This document shows, one piece after another, positions 11,521-20,212 of a stretch of 22,357 bases of DNA (position 1 is its first letter; every line of letters begins with the position of its first letter). This DNA comes from a virus. The notes under the pieces were generated by a model, which saw only the letters and a program-made list of their open reading frames with translations, had not been told where the DNA came from and did not search any database. The stretch is from IMG/VR virus record IMGVR_UViG_3300034418_001961, positions 1 through 22,357 of that record. The stretch is one strand, 5' to 3'. A program made the position numbers and the translations under genes.

Positions 11521-14500
11521 TGAATCAACCCCTATGATTGGACAACGCATGACACGGCGGCAAGCTGTAAATCGGGGTAAGCAGGATATTCAAGACTATA
11601 ATGATGCTGGCATTTCTTCTTTAGAGATGTTGCCTATGTATCTTACAGGCACAGCAGACGCTGTAAATGACGCCCTTCGTATTTCTCGTTCTACCGCTAA
11701 TAAATTTGATTATCAAGATGATGACCGCACTGAAGACACGCTGAGGCACATTCTACTTGGTGGACTTGCTGAAGTAGGCGAAGAGGACAGCGTCCTAGGC
11801 ATGAAAAATTTCTTAGGAACGGGGCTAGGTTCAAAAGTTGCTTCGGAACTAATTGATTTCCGTGAAGCTAGCGGCAGTCCTGAAAGTAAGATTGATGTTA
11901 TCAATAATGAGTTTGGGCGGCAACTAAGAAAAGCATATCCAAATAGAGAAGAGTTTATTCAACAAGCTATTGACGTAGCTCAAAAAATGTACGCTGGAGA
12001 AGAAGTTGAACCTATCAATGATATGTCTCCAGCGCTTAGCTACGGGGCATTGCCAATCCCTGAGCAAGCTGAAGGAGGAATTATGATGGCACAAACCGGA
12101 AAAACAGCATTGCCAATGACAGAGGCAACATCAGCGCCACAAGGCGGCGGACCTAAAGCAGCAAATCCTGCCGCTAAGCCGTCCCTTGTTCCTGCTCCTA
12201 CTGCGGCTCCACGCCCCGGCGCGGCTGACCCCCGCGATGCTGCAATTCAAGAAGTATCTCAAAAAATGAAAGAAAATCAAACTGCACAAATGCCTCCTTC
12301 TATTGTGCCTGCTGAACAACCTGCTTCAGATGCCCTCCCCCAGCAACCAGTTGGGGGTCTGGCAGCACCTACAAATATGCCCGTACCTATGATGGCAAAA
12401 GGCGGAATGAAAGATGATTCGTCCGAAGGTCTTGCTGTTATGATTGGGCTTGGTGCGCCGACCTCCTCATATGATGATTATGAAGATGCTGCCGAAGGTA
12501 ATCCTCCACCTGGAGCAACTAAAGAAGAAGTAGCTGACGACCAACTTGTACTCTTGAGCGAGGGGGAACTTGTAGTTCCTGCTAACGTGGTACGTTATCA
12601 TGGCCTTGGCACATATGAATCAATGCGGCGCGAGGCGCTTATGGGACTACAAGACATGGAGCAAAATGGCCAAATTGAATATGTTAGTGGTGGCGCAGAA
12701 AAAGCAGATAAAATTGATGATAATGGCGGAATCGTAAAAGCGCAAGCTGGTACATATTTAATGAATACGCCTTTTCCTTCTACAATGATGTCGCCCCAAT
12801 ACAAAACGACTGCTTTAGCAGCGCCAGTTGCAGCATCGTCACAGTACATACAAACTCCAGGCACTCCAGCACCGGGTACTCCAGCGTTGGGAACTACGGG
12901 TACAACAAGCACAACATCGTTAACTCCACTTAGTCTTGGGCAACCAACTCCTAATGTTCCTACGGATATTACAGGCGTATACGCCCCTAACGTTGGCGAA
13001 TATTTGACACGTCAAACCACAGGCACGGACGCTGAAGACGACACTGGAGACACTGGTGATGGCACTGACGATACTGCGCAGCAGCCTAGTTCACAACAAC
13101 GAGATGATGGTGGAAATGATGGGCGTGAACCAACCAGCTATGCTACAACTGTTTTTGGTGGTACCTCAGAAAATGGCTTAATTCGTGGAGGCACAAAGTA
13201 TGAAGTATCCTATGAGTCAAGCACCCCTTCTAAAGTTCCAGGCATTGCTGGTGCATTATTAAGTTTAGGAAATTTAGACCAGGTGCGTCTGACTGACCCT
13301 AGAACAGGGCAATCTGCGCTTATGTCTAAAGAAACTTATAATAAAATGAAAGAAAATAGAACTGACCCTGCTAATCTTTCGTTAATTAACGATATTATGT
13401 CTGGTCAGCAAGCGGTCGATTATAACCTAACACGTGCACGTGAAATAGCACCATTTAAAACCGGTGTTCAAGAAATGGGAGCTGCTTTTGGTTTAGGCAG
13501 AGCACCGGGCTCTACCAAAGCAGAACAACAAGCTGCGGCAAAAGCTATCGCAGATGATATGGGTATTGGTTACACAGGTCAATCCCTAGCTGAAATGATT
13601 GCTATGGACAAAAACTACAGCGGTCAAAAATCTCCTGTGTATACTTCTGATGCACAAGGTAATCTTGTTCTTGATACGCGCTATAGCACCGGCCCAACTG
13701 GTACGACTGCCGCAGAAACTATTGCTGGCGCTGGCCAATTCAGTGGCACCCCTGCTGCCCCTGTAGCAGTTGATAGGTACACTGGACCGTACACTGAACC
13801 TACATTAGGTTTAGGAATGCCTACTTCTGGCGGTTACCGGTTTGACCCAACTACTGGCACAATGACGCCTACTACTGATTATACTTATGGTAAATCAAGT
13901 GTACCCGGCATAGCTAATAGAGCAGGAACAATAATGACAGCTATTGACCCTGCAACTGGTGCGGTTAGTTCTCAACCAATGCCACAAATGAGCACAATTA
14001 ACCAATCTGCTTTGTCTTCTTCGCAAAGAAGTACGGCTAGTGCTATTGTTGACGCCCAGATGAAAGCAGCTGGTATCAGTCCTACCACAGAAATATCCAG
14101 AAGTCCTGCTCGTACAATTACTCCTACTGGTGGAGCTATTGAAGAAGTTAAATACTCAGATGGTAGCACGGCTCTAGTACATGCAGGCACAGACGTTGGT
14201 ATTAACACTGGCGGAGGACGGGGCGTTGGAATGACAGCAAACCAAATAGCCGAACAACGGGCATCGTATGCAGGCCTAGACAGAAGCGCCGGCGCTATTG
14301 ATGACGAAATGGGCGATGTTGAAACAATATCAGGACAAGGTTTTGGTTCTGACTTTGCTAAAGAAGATGCAAATGTTGGCGGATACTCGCGTGGGCCTTC
14401 TGTTTCATCTGGCGGAAGTTACGCGGATAACAAAGCTGCAGCTGATTCCGCTGCACAAGACCAAACAGGAAGTTCTACCGCGTCTGCAGTTACCGATAAA

Positions 14501-14881
14501 GACGGTAATGCAGTTACATCTGGTGACGGAAGTATTGTTACTAACGACCCACAGAAAGACAATTCTGGTGGCGGTAGCACCGGCGGTGGATGTGTTATTG
14601 CTACGCATGCTGTTGCTAATGGAGGGTTTTCTCCAGATGTTAAACGTGAAGCAGTTCGCTGGTGCGTTAAAAACTTGCATCGTAAATGGTATGGTGAGGC
14701 AATTCGCCGCGGATATCGGTATCATGGCAACAAAGCCATTGCTTACGGCCGTGCCCATAATCACTACGAAGAATTTAAAGATTATGTAGATTTTGCTACT
14801 GGCAAAAAGCGTAACTTTAAAAACCTTGGTACTTTTGTTTATAGAACAATACAGTTTTTTATCACTGGACTTTTTGTTTAA
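11513..14881 (+). CDS. Large virion-associated protein with C-terminal CVIATHAV domain
   Basis: An 1122-residue protein. The N-terminal ~150 residues are helical and conserved-looking (YLTGTADAVNDALRISRS, LRHILLGGLAEVGEEDSVLG). A Pro/Ala-rich linker is followed at about 342-390 by DDQLVLLSEGELVVPANVVR and YHGLGTYESMRREALMGLQD, a pattern I recall from marine podoviruses. A long Gly/Ser/Thr-rich central stretch follows. From about 1027 there is a compact C-terminal domain beginning GGGCVIATHAVANGG and containing EAVRWCVKNLHRKWYGEAIR. The cysteine motif resembles the CFIATAAYG box of bacterial proteins. Position between portal and scaffold suggests an internal or ejection protein; that is inference. 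There is no signal peptide. Confidence 0.8.
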   Translation: MANESTPMIGQRMTRRQAVNRGKQDIQDYNDAGISSLEMLPMYLTGTADAVNDALRISRSTANKFDYQDDDRTEDTLRHILLGGLAEVGEEDSVLGMKNFLGTGLGSKVASELIDFREASGSPESKIDVINNEFGRQLRKAYPNREEFIQQAIDVAQKMYAGEEVEPINDMSPALSYGALPIPEQAEGGIMMAQTGKTALPMTEATSAPQGGGPKAANPAAKPSLVPAPTAAPRPGAADPRDAAIQEVSQKMKENQTAQMPPSIVPAEQPASDALPQQPVGGLAAPTNMPVPMMAKGGMKDDSSEGLAVMIGLGAPTSSYDDYEDAAEGNPPPGATKEEVADDQLVLLSEGELVVPANVVRYHGLGTYESMRREALMGLQDMEQNGQIEYVSGGAEKADKIDDNGGIVKAQAGTYLMNTPFPSTMMSPQYKTTALAAPVAASSQYIQTPGTPAPGTPALGTTGTTSTTSLTPLSLGQPTPNVPTDITGVYAPNVGEYLTRQTTGTDAEDDTGDTGDGTDDTAQQPSSQQRDDGGNDGREPTSYATTVFGGTSENGLIRGGTKYEVSYESSTPSKVPGIAGALLSLGNLDQVRLTDPRTGQSALMSKETYNKMKENRTDPANLSLINDIMSGQQAVDYNLTRAREIAPFKTGVQEMGAAFGLGRAPGSTKAEQQAAAKAIADDMGIGYTGQSLAEMIAMDKNYSGQKSPVYTSDAQGNLVLDTRYSTGPTGTTAAETIAGAGQFSGTPAAPVAVDRYTGPYTEPTLGLGMPTSGGYRFDPTTGTMTPTTDYTYGKSSVPGIANRAGTIMTAIDPATGAVSSQPMPQMSTINQSALSSSQRSTASAIVDAQMKAAGISPTTEISRSPARTITPTGGAIEEVKYSDGSTALVHAGTDVGINTGGGRGVGMTANQIAEQRASYAGLDRSAGAIDDEMGDVETISGQGFGSDFAKEDANVGGYSRGPSVSSGGSYADNKAAADSAAQDQTGSSTASAVTDKDGNAVTSGDGSIVTNDPQKDNSGGGSTGGGCVIATHAVANGGFSPDVKREAVRWCVKNLHRKWYGEAIRRGYRYHGNKAIAYGRAHNHYEEFKDYVDFATGKKRNFKNLGTFVYRTIQFFITGLFV

Positions 14882-14894
14882 AACATGGTATCAT
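14866..14894 (+). promoter_or_regulatory. Promoter before scaffold gene
   Basis: TGGACT, 17 bases, TATCAT, with TGG directly before the -10. Expected start near 14901, about 70 bases ahead of the scaffold ATG. An ACAGTT/AACTGT hairpin (14901-14918) would open the mRNA. Confidence 0.5.
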
Positions 14895-14973
14895 TATCCC
14901 ACAGTTTTAAATAACTGTAGCTGGCTACCCATCACCCCATTTGGCTACTGGTGGCCCCGTCAAGGAGAATGTT

Positions 14974-15843
14974 ATGGCTGAAGTAGCTGTAAAACAAGAA
15001 ATTAAAACTACCCCGATTAAATACAAAAAAGACCGTTCCAATGAAGATGCAGAACTGCAGCGACTAGAAGAAGAACGTGCAAGTTTGCTACAGGAACAAC
15101 TAGATGACACCGTAGATAAAGAAGAAACTGCAAGTCTTCAGCCTGAAGAAAAAACATTTAAAAAACGTTACGGCGATTTACGCCGGCATGCTCAGCAAAA
15201 AGAAGAGCAACTAAAAGAACAAGTTAGAAAATTAGAAGAACAGCTTTCTACTGCTACCAAAGAGGCAATTAAACTTCCTAAATCTGATGAAGAAATTGCC
15301 GACTGGTCAGAGAAATACCCAGATGTAGCAAAGATTGTTGAAACAATTGCTACTAAAAAAGCACAAGAACTGGATTCTTCACTTGAAAAACGCTTACAGC
15401 TTATTGCAGAGCGCGAAGCTGACGCTAATAGAAAGCGCGCTGAAGCTGAACTCCTTCAGCTACATCCTGATTTTGATGATATCAGAAATAGCGAAGATTT
15501 CCATTCATGGGTACAAGAACAGCCTACATGGGTACAAAATGCGCTATATGAGAATGAATCAGATGCACGCGCCGCCGCACGCGCAATTGATTTGTACAAA
15601 ATTGATAGCAATATTGCCGAAAAGAAAAGCAAGTCAACTAGACCTGATAAAGAAGCGGCTAAAGCTATTTCTTCCCGTAGTTCTAGCACGGTAGCTAGCA
15701 CTAAAGAATCGCAGTCAAATCAATGGCGAGAGTCTGACGTAGCTAAAATGCGTCCACAAGAGTATTCTAAGTATGAAGAAGCTATTATGGATGCTATTCG
15801 TACCGGTAACTTTATTTACGATGTTTCTGGTGGCGCACGGTAA
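14974..15843 (+). CDS. Capsid scaffolding protein
   Basis: A 289-residue, highly charged, almost entirely helical protein expected to guide capsid assembly and then leave the procapsid. Coiled-coil stretches include DAELQRLEEERASLLQEQLD and LKEQVRKLEEQLSTATKEAI. A mid-region has SEKYPDVAKIVETIATKKAQ. The basic C-terminus (RPQEYSKYEEAIMDAIRTGN) could be the coat-binding helix known in other scaffolds. The ATG at 14974, with AAGGAG 8 bases upstream, is preferred over the in-frame TTG at 14941. It lies directly before the major capsid gene, the usual order, with its own promoter. Confidence 0.88.
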   Translation: MAEVAVKQEIKTTPIKYKKDRSNEDAELQRLEEERASLLQEQLDDTVDKEETASLQPEEKTFKKRYGDLRRHAQQKEEQLKEQVRKLEEQLSTATKEAIKLPKSDEEIADWSEKYPDVAKIVETIATKKAQELDSSLEKRLQLIAEREADANRKRAEAELLQLHPDFDDIRNSEDFHSWVQEQPTWVQNALYENESDARAAARAIDLYKIDSNIAEKKSKSTRPDKEAAKAISSRSSSTVASTKESQSNQWRESDVAKMRPQEYSKYEEAIMDAIRTGNFIYDVSGGAR

Positions 15844-16115
15844 ATTTTACTTTACAAACCGCCAAAAATATGGTACAAAATATATAAGAATATAAATAGC
15901 GGCCCCTTTTGGCAACCCGCACACATGCCCTACATAGCATATTTGGCATATTTTTGTTTTAGATTGTAACCCTGAGTGTAGCAGGGTATACGATTTTCTC
16001 TCCTTATAAACTACCCATGAGACGCTTAGCCCTGCTTGACGCAGTTACCTAAGTAGACTGGCCTTTAGAGTGTTCAGAAAATCGGTGTTTTTAGCCCTCA
16101 TTTAGGAGAAATACG
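15844..16115 (+). promoter_or_regulatory. Long structured leader of the capsid gene
   Basis: Non-coding, about 270 bases. It contains the promoter at 15851-15879, a tandem GCATATTT duplication (15937-15955), a hairpin ACCCTG/CAGGGT (15969-15974 with 15982-15987) and a small CTGC/GCAG hairpin (16032-16044), ending in the strong ribosome site AGGAG at 16104-16108. A leader of more than 200 nt is long for a phage and may stabilise the abundant capsid mRNA. Confidence 0.55.
15851..15879 (+). promoter_or_regulatory. Promoter before major capsid gene
   Basis: TTTACA, 17 bases, TACAAA, preceded by TGG. It shares ATATGGTACAAAATATATA-like sequence with the promoter at 880-908, the best match among the four rightward promoters. 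Confidence 0.6.
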
Positions 16116-17186
16116 ATGGCTTTTAAAACTGCCGCTGGATACGGTAATCTACCAAATGGCAACTTTAGCCCGGTAATTTACTCGCAAAAAGTCCAGCAAG
16201 CTTTCCGTAAATCTTCTGTCGCAGAGCAAATCACGAATTCCGATTATTTCGGTGAAATCGCAAACTTTGGCGATACTGTTCGTATCATTAAAGAGCCAGA
16301 AATCACCGTTAAGGAATACGCTCGTGGGACTCAAATTACCCCACAAGACCTCGACGACGAAGATTTTAGCCTTGTTGTAGACAAGGCCAACTACTTTGCA
16401 TTTAAAGTAGATGACATTGAAGACGCGCACAGCCACGTTAACTTTGAATCATTGGCATCTGACCGTGCAGGCTACCGCCTTCGCGACCAGCATGACCAAG
16501 AAGTTCTCGGTTATCTGTCAGGTTATGCTCAGACTGCCCTCAGCACTGCTGCCGGTGCCGTAAACACAACTGTTTCCGGTTCTAAGGCTGTTGCAACGGC
16601 TGGTTCTGACGAATTGCTGACAAGCATGAAGCTTCGTAAAGACAGCTTTGGTAACATCACCACTGCTGGTGCTGCCGACCACTCAATTCCTCTAGCAGCA
16701 CGTCTGCCTGGTGCAACTGCGCTCCCAACTCTGACTGCCTCACCATTGATGGTAATCGCACGTATGGGACGTAAGCTGGACCAGCAGTTTGTTGACTCAG
16801 ATGGTCGTTGGTTGGTCGTTGACCCTGTTTTCGTTGAATTGCTGAAAGATGAAGACTCACGTCTTCTGAATGGCGACTTTGGCGGTTCTGGCCTTCAGGC
16901 TGGGCTTGCTATCGGTCGTATTCACGGCTTTGACGTTTACGTGTCAAACAACCTGCCAGTCGTAGGTGGAGGCCCAGACACAACTGGTACTGCTAACCAG
17001 AACACCGACTACGGTGTCATTGTTGCTGGCCACTCTTCAGCTGTAGCTTCGGCTTCACAAATTACGAAAACTGAGTCATATCGTGACCCAGATTCGTTTG
17101 CGGACATCGTTCGCGGTATGCACCTGTACGGCCGCAAAATCCTTCGTCCTGAAGGCATTGTAACGGCTAAGTACAACGCTGCTTAA
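16116..17186 (+). CDS. Major capsid protein
   Basis: A 356-residue protein that forms the icosahedral shell. Evidence is its position after the scaffold, typical length, a strong ribosome site (AGGAG) and its own promoter. The N-terminal region reads VIYSQKVQQAFRKSSVAEQI, followed by an extended E-loop-like part (GDTVRIIKEPEITVKEYARG) and a FKVDDIEDAHSHVNFESLAS helix. The C-terminal part has RIHGFDVYVSNNLPVVGGG and MHLYGRKILRPEGIVTAKYN. This pattern fits an HK97-fold coat of the P22-like or marine podovirus type. No protease gene is nearby, so maturation by cleavage is not indicated. Codon choice is more GC-rich than in neighbouring small genes, as for highly expressed genes. Confidence 0.9.
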   Translation: MAFKTAAGYGNLPNGNFSPVIYSQKVQQAFRKSSVAEQITNSDYFGEIANFGDTVRIIKEPEITVKEYARGTQITPQDLDDEDFSLVVDKANYFAFKVDDIEDAHSHVNFESLASDRAGYRLRDQHDQEVLGYLSGYAQTALSTAAGAVNTTVSGSKAVATAGSDELLTSMKLRKDSFGNITTAGAADHSIPLAARLPGATALPTLTASPLMVIARMGRKLDQQFVDSDGRWLVVDPVFVELLKDEDSRLLNGDFGGSGLQAGLAIGRIHGFDVYVSNNLPVVGGGPDTTGTANQNTDYGVIVAGHSSAVASASQITKTESYRDPDSFADIVRGMHLYGRKILRPEGIVTAKYNAA

Positions 17187-17199
17187 GGGGGGGTAAACA

Positions 17200-17718
17200 A
17201 TGGCTATTTTTGACATGACCTCATCAGCTACCGCTGGTGTAAATGCTAACTCCATTGCTGCTCTTCCAGCAAGCCGTCACGGCATGAACGTGCGCATGGT
17301 AGAAGCTATTCTCGACATTGAGAAAATTACTGGCTATTCGTGTACGAATGGTGATATCTTCGAGCTTCTGGAAATCCCTGCCAATACTATGGTTCTGTTC
17401 GCTGGTGCAGAAGTCCTGAAGGCCTTCAATGGTACTTCGCCAACCGTCGACATTGACTTCGGCGCAGGTGATGACATCATTGATGGTGGTGACGTAACTA
17501 GCACAGGTTTTCTGGCTCAGGGTACAAACGGTACAGCAATGACCACTTCTGGTACACTTGCTTTTGTTCAGCACGTAACTACCACTGATACGATTGACGT
17601 GAAACTGATTGCCGCTTCGGCGGACGTCACTGAAGGTCGTCTCCGTGTGATTGCTTGTGTAGCTGACACCAATGGTGCTCAGGAACTGGCAACTGAAGTA
17701 GCACGCGACAACGCGTAA
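17200..17718 (+). CDS. Probable capsid decoration protein
   Basis: A 172-residue beta-rich protein (MAIFDMTSSATAGVNANSIA...). It has repeated strand-turn patterns such as NTMVLFAGAEVLKAF, TVDIDFGAGDDIIDGG and RLRVIACVADTNG, no cysteine pair and no membrane segment. It follows the major capsid gene by 13 bases with a G-rich ribosome site and should share its transcript. Its codon use resembles that of the capsid gene, suggesting high expression. Position and fold suit a head-decoration or stabilising protein; no specific family is recognised. Confidence 0.75.
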   Translation: MAIFDMTSSATAGVNANSIAALPASRHGMNVRMVEAILDIEKITGYSCTNGDIFELLEIPANTMVLFAGAEVLKAFNGTSPTVDIDFGAGDDIIDGGDVTSTGFLAQGTNGTAMTTSGTLAFVQHVTTTDTIDVKLIAASADVTEGRLRVIACVADTNGAQELATEVARDNA

Positions 17719-17727
17719 ATAAAATAA

Positions 17728-17753
17728 GGGGGTAAGGGGAAACTCTTACTCCC
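17728..17753 (+). promoter_or_regulatory. Intergenic hairpin after the decoration gene
   Basis: A 9-bp stem (17728-17736 with 17745-17753, one G-T pair) with an 8-nt loop lies 10 bases after the preceding stop. No T-run follows, so it is more likely an mRNA-stabilising or processing structure than a terminator. Confidence 0.5.
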
Positions 17754-17776
17754 TATAACTGTATGTAAGTTCCAGC

Positions 17777-18490
17777 ATGGCCACATATCTTGATTTAACT
17801 AATGGTGTTCTTAATCGAATGAATGAGGTTGAACTTACAGCTTCTTCGTTTGCTAACGCTCGCGGTTTTCAAATTCAATGTAAAAACGCAGTTAATGATG
17901 CAGTAAATTATATAAATCAAAGAGAATTTGGCTGGCCATTTAATCATGCTAGCAATACACAAACACTTGTAGCTGGTACAACTCGTTACACAATTCCTGT
18001 TACAGCTAAGCATATTGATTACCAAACATTTAGAATATCAAAAGATTCTGCGTTAGCTAGTCCAGGCGTAGCATTAAAAACGTTAGAATATAACGAATAT
18101 GTTGATAAATTTATTGACCAAGAAGACGATACAACGGTAATTGGCGGATTACCAGAATTTGTTTTTAGAACTCCAGATAATAACTTTGGATTGTACCCGT
18201 ATCCTAACAAAGCATACGAATTAAAATTTGAATACTTTGAAATACCCACGCTTCTTAGTTTGTACACAGATACCCCTACAATCCCAGACCAATTTAGACA
18301 AATAATTATTGATGGCGCAACCGCATTCGCTTATCAGTACCGCGGAGAATCTCAACAGTACCAGTTGAATTTTGTACGATTTGAAGAAGGCATTAAGCAT
18401 ATGCAATCTATCTTATTGAATAGATTTGATTATATGCGTTCTACATTTATTGAGAGGCCAAAGCTGTACGGCGCAGGTAATGTAATATAG
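17777..18490 (+). CDS. Head-tail adaptor protein (T7 gp11 / P22 gp4 type)
   Basis: A 237-residue protein (MATYLDLTNGVLNRMNEVEL...). The helical N-terminus followed by a beta domain containing REFGWPFN, QTLVAGTTRYTIP, LYPYPNKAYELKFEY and a helical DQFRQIIIDGATAFAYQYRG is the arrangement of the adaptor that joins portal to tail nozzle in short-tailed phages. The length is close to T7 gp11 (196) and larger than P22 gp4 (166). It lies between the capsid genes and the nozzle, as expected. No clear ribosome site; coupling to the upstream transcript is probable. Confidence 0.8.
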   Translation: MATYLDLTNGVLNRMNEVELTASSFANARGFQIQCKNAVNDAVNYINQREFGWPFNHASNTQTLVAGTTRYTIPVTAKHIDYQTFRISKDSALASPGVALKTLEYNEYVDKFIDQEDDTTVIGGLPEFVFRTPDNNFGLYPYPNKAYELKFEYFEIPTLLSLYTDTPTIPDQFRQIIIDGATAFAYQYRGESQQYQLNFVRFEEGIKHMQSILLNRFDYMRSTFIERPKLYGAGNVI

Positions 18491-18499
18491 GTATAAAAA

Positions 18500-20209
18500 A
18501 TGGCAGACGAATCCGGCCTTAGTCCTTTTGTATTTGCCTGTCAGGGTGGTTTGGTTCTTGACCAGTCTACTTTTGTTATGCAACCGGGCATGGCGCTTGA
18601 ACTAGAAAACTTTGAGCCTGACGTACAAGGTGGCTATAGACGTATTTCTGGATACGCTAAATGGATTAGCGGTGAGGTGCCATATACTGCTAGTACTACT
18701 GAGCCTGTTTTAATGTCGGCTTACTTTGGCGATAATTTATTAGCTGCTCGTGGTGAAAAAGTATTTAAATCAACAAATGCTACTACACTTTTAAATGGTG
18801 CTGTTCTTGTAGGTGATACGACTTTAACTGTAGACTCTACTGTAGGTTTTCCAACAACAGGTACTTTACTTATAGGCACAGAGCAAATTACCTACACAGG
18901 TAAGACAGCCACAACATTTACTGGTTGTACTCGTGGAGCAAACGGCACAGTTGCCGCAGGTTATGTTGATAACACTCCTGTATCTGCTTTTTGGACAGAG
19001 ATAGATACTGGTAGAACTAACGCACTAAAGTATACTTTTTTTAGATACAACCTAGCAGGTACAAGTTATATTGTTTGGGCAGACGGTTCTAACAATGCCT
19101 CTAAATATGATGGCACTACAGTAACCGACTTAAATGCTACTGGCGCACCTGCAGACCCTAAGTTTGTAACTGGCTTTAAAAATACTTTATTCTTTGCTGG
19201 TATGTCTAATAATCCAGAAGAAGTAATTTTTACAGCACCGTATACGGATAATGATTTTGCGGTTGCTAATGGCGCAGGTTCTATTGCAGTAGACAGTCCC
19301 ATAACAGCAATTGTTCCTTTCCGTGAACAGCTATATATATTTTGTGAAGAACGTATTTTTAGACTATCCGGTAACTCTGCCGGAGACTTTGCGTTACAAC
19401 CTGTATCTCGTGAGATTGGATGTTTAAACGGATTTACTATTCAAGAATTTGCAGGTGACTTGGTTTACCTTGGTCCAGATGGACTGCGCACTGTTGCTGG
19501 TACAGACCGTATTGGTGACGTTGAGTTGGGTACAATCAGCCGCCAAATTCAAGAACGCTTTACCGGATTAACAGACGTAGATGAATTTGATAGTCTTGTC
19601 ATACCGGATAAAACACAATATCGTTTATTCTTTTCCGATTCTTCTAAAGCAAGAAATCTTACAAGAGGTATCATATGTGTTCGTAAGGGAGATACCTACG
19701 AGTTTGGCGATTTAAAAGGTATAGCACCTAGCTGTACAGATTACAGTACCACCCAAGGCGAAAGTTTTATTTTTCATGGTGGGTTTGATGGTTATGTATA
19801 TCGCCAAGAACAAGGTATTGATTTTGATGGTAACACAGTAACTGGTAAATATCGTTCACCTGACTTGACTATGGGTGATGCAGGTATACGTAAAACATTT
19901 CAGCGTGTTATCTTAAACTACGCACCTGAGTCAATAGTAAATGCAGACTTGCTAGTTAGGTATGACTACGAATCACCTAACGTGCCACGGCCAGCAGCAT
20001 ACCCATTTGACACAACTACTGCTGTTGCTATCTACGGTTCATCCGTATTTGGGGTTGCTACATACGGTGGTCAGTCAAACCCATTGGTAAGACAGCCAAT
20101 CGAAGGTTCAGGATTTGCAATAGCATTGCGGGTTAATGACAGGGGTGCGTCAGCCCCTTATTCCCTAAAGGGATTCCAGCTTGAATTTGAAGCTGCAGCT
20201 AGGAGATAA
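18500..20209 (+). CDS. Tail nozzle / packaged DNA stabilisation protein
   Basis: A 569-residue beta-rich protein of a type found below the adaptor in podoviruses (P22 gp10-like). The sequence has strand repeats like a beta-propeller: LKYTFFRYNLAGTSYIVWAD, FKNTLFFAGMSNNPEEVIF, REQLYIFCEERIFRLSG, FAGDLVYLGPDGLRTVAG and FIFHGGFDGYVYRQEQG. An inserted module at about residues 96-150 (GDTTLTVDSTVGFPTTGTLL, EQITYTGKTATTFTGCTRGA) interrupts it. Its ATG follows AGGT closely and the next gene starts 4 bases after its stop. It is expected to seal DNA and carry fibres. Confidence 0.85.
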   Translation: MADESGLSPFVFACQGGLVLDQSTFVMQPGMALELENFEPDVQGGYRRISGYAKWISGEVPYTASTTEPVLMSAYFGDNLLAARGEKVFKSTNATTLLNGAVLVGDTTLTVDSTVGFPTTGTLLIGTEQITYTGKTATTFTGCTRGANGTVAAGYVDNTPVSAFWTEIDTGRTNALKYTFFRYNLAGTSYIVWADGSNNASKYDGTTVTDLNATGAPADPKFVTGFKNTLFFAGMSNNPEEVIFTAPYTDNDFAVANGAGSIAVDSPITAIVPFREQLYIFCEERIFRLSGNSAGDFALQPVSREIGCLNGFTIQEFAGDLVYLGPDGLRTVAGTDRIGDVELGTISRQIQERFTGLTDVDEFDSLVIPDKTQYRLFFSDSSKARNLTRGIICVRKGDTYEFGDLKGIAPSCTDYSTTQGESFIFHGGFDGYVYRQEQGIDFDGNTVTGKYRSPDLTMGDAGIRKTFQRVILNYAPESIVNADLLVRYDYESPNVPRPAAYPFDTTTAVAIYGSSVFGVATYGGQSNPLVRQPIEGSGFAIALRVNDRGASAPYSLKGFQLEFEAAARR

Positions 20210-20212
20210 TAT

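Noticed and set aside
14298-14789. Plus-strand frame of 163 codons inside the 1122-residue protein gene
   Set aside because: It is a shadow frame with low-complexity Leu/Met content and no ribosome site, inside a gene with recognisable domains.
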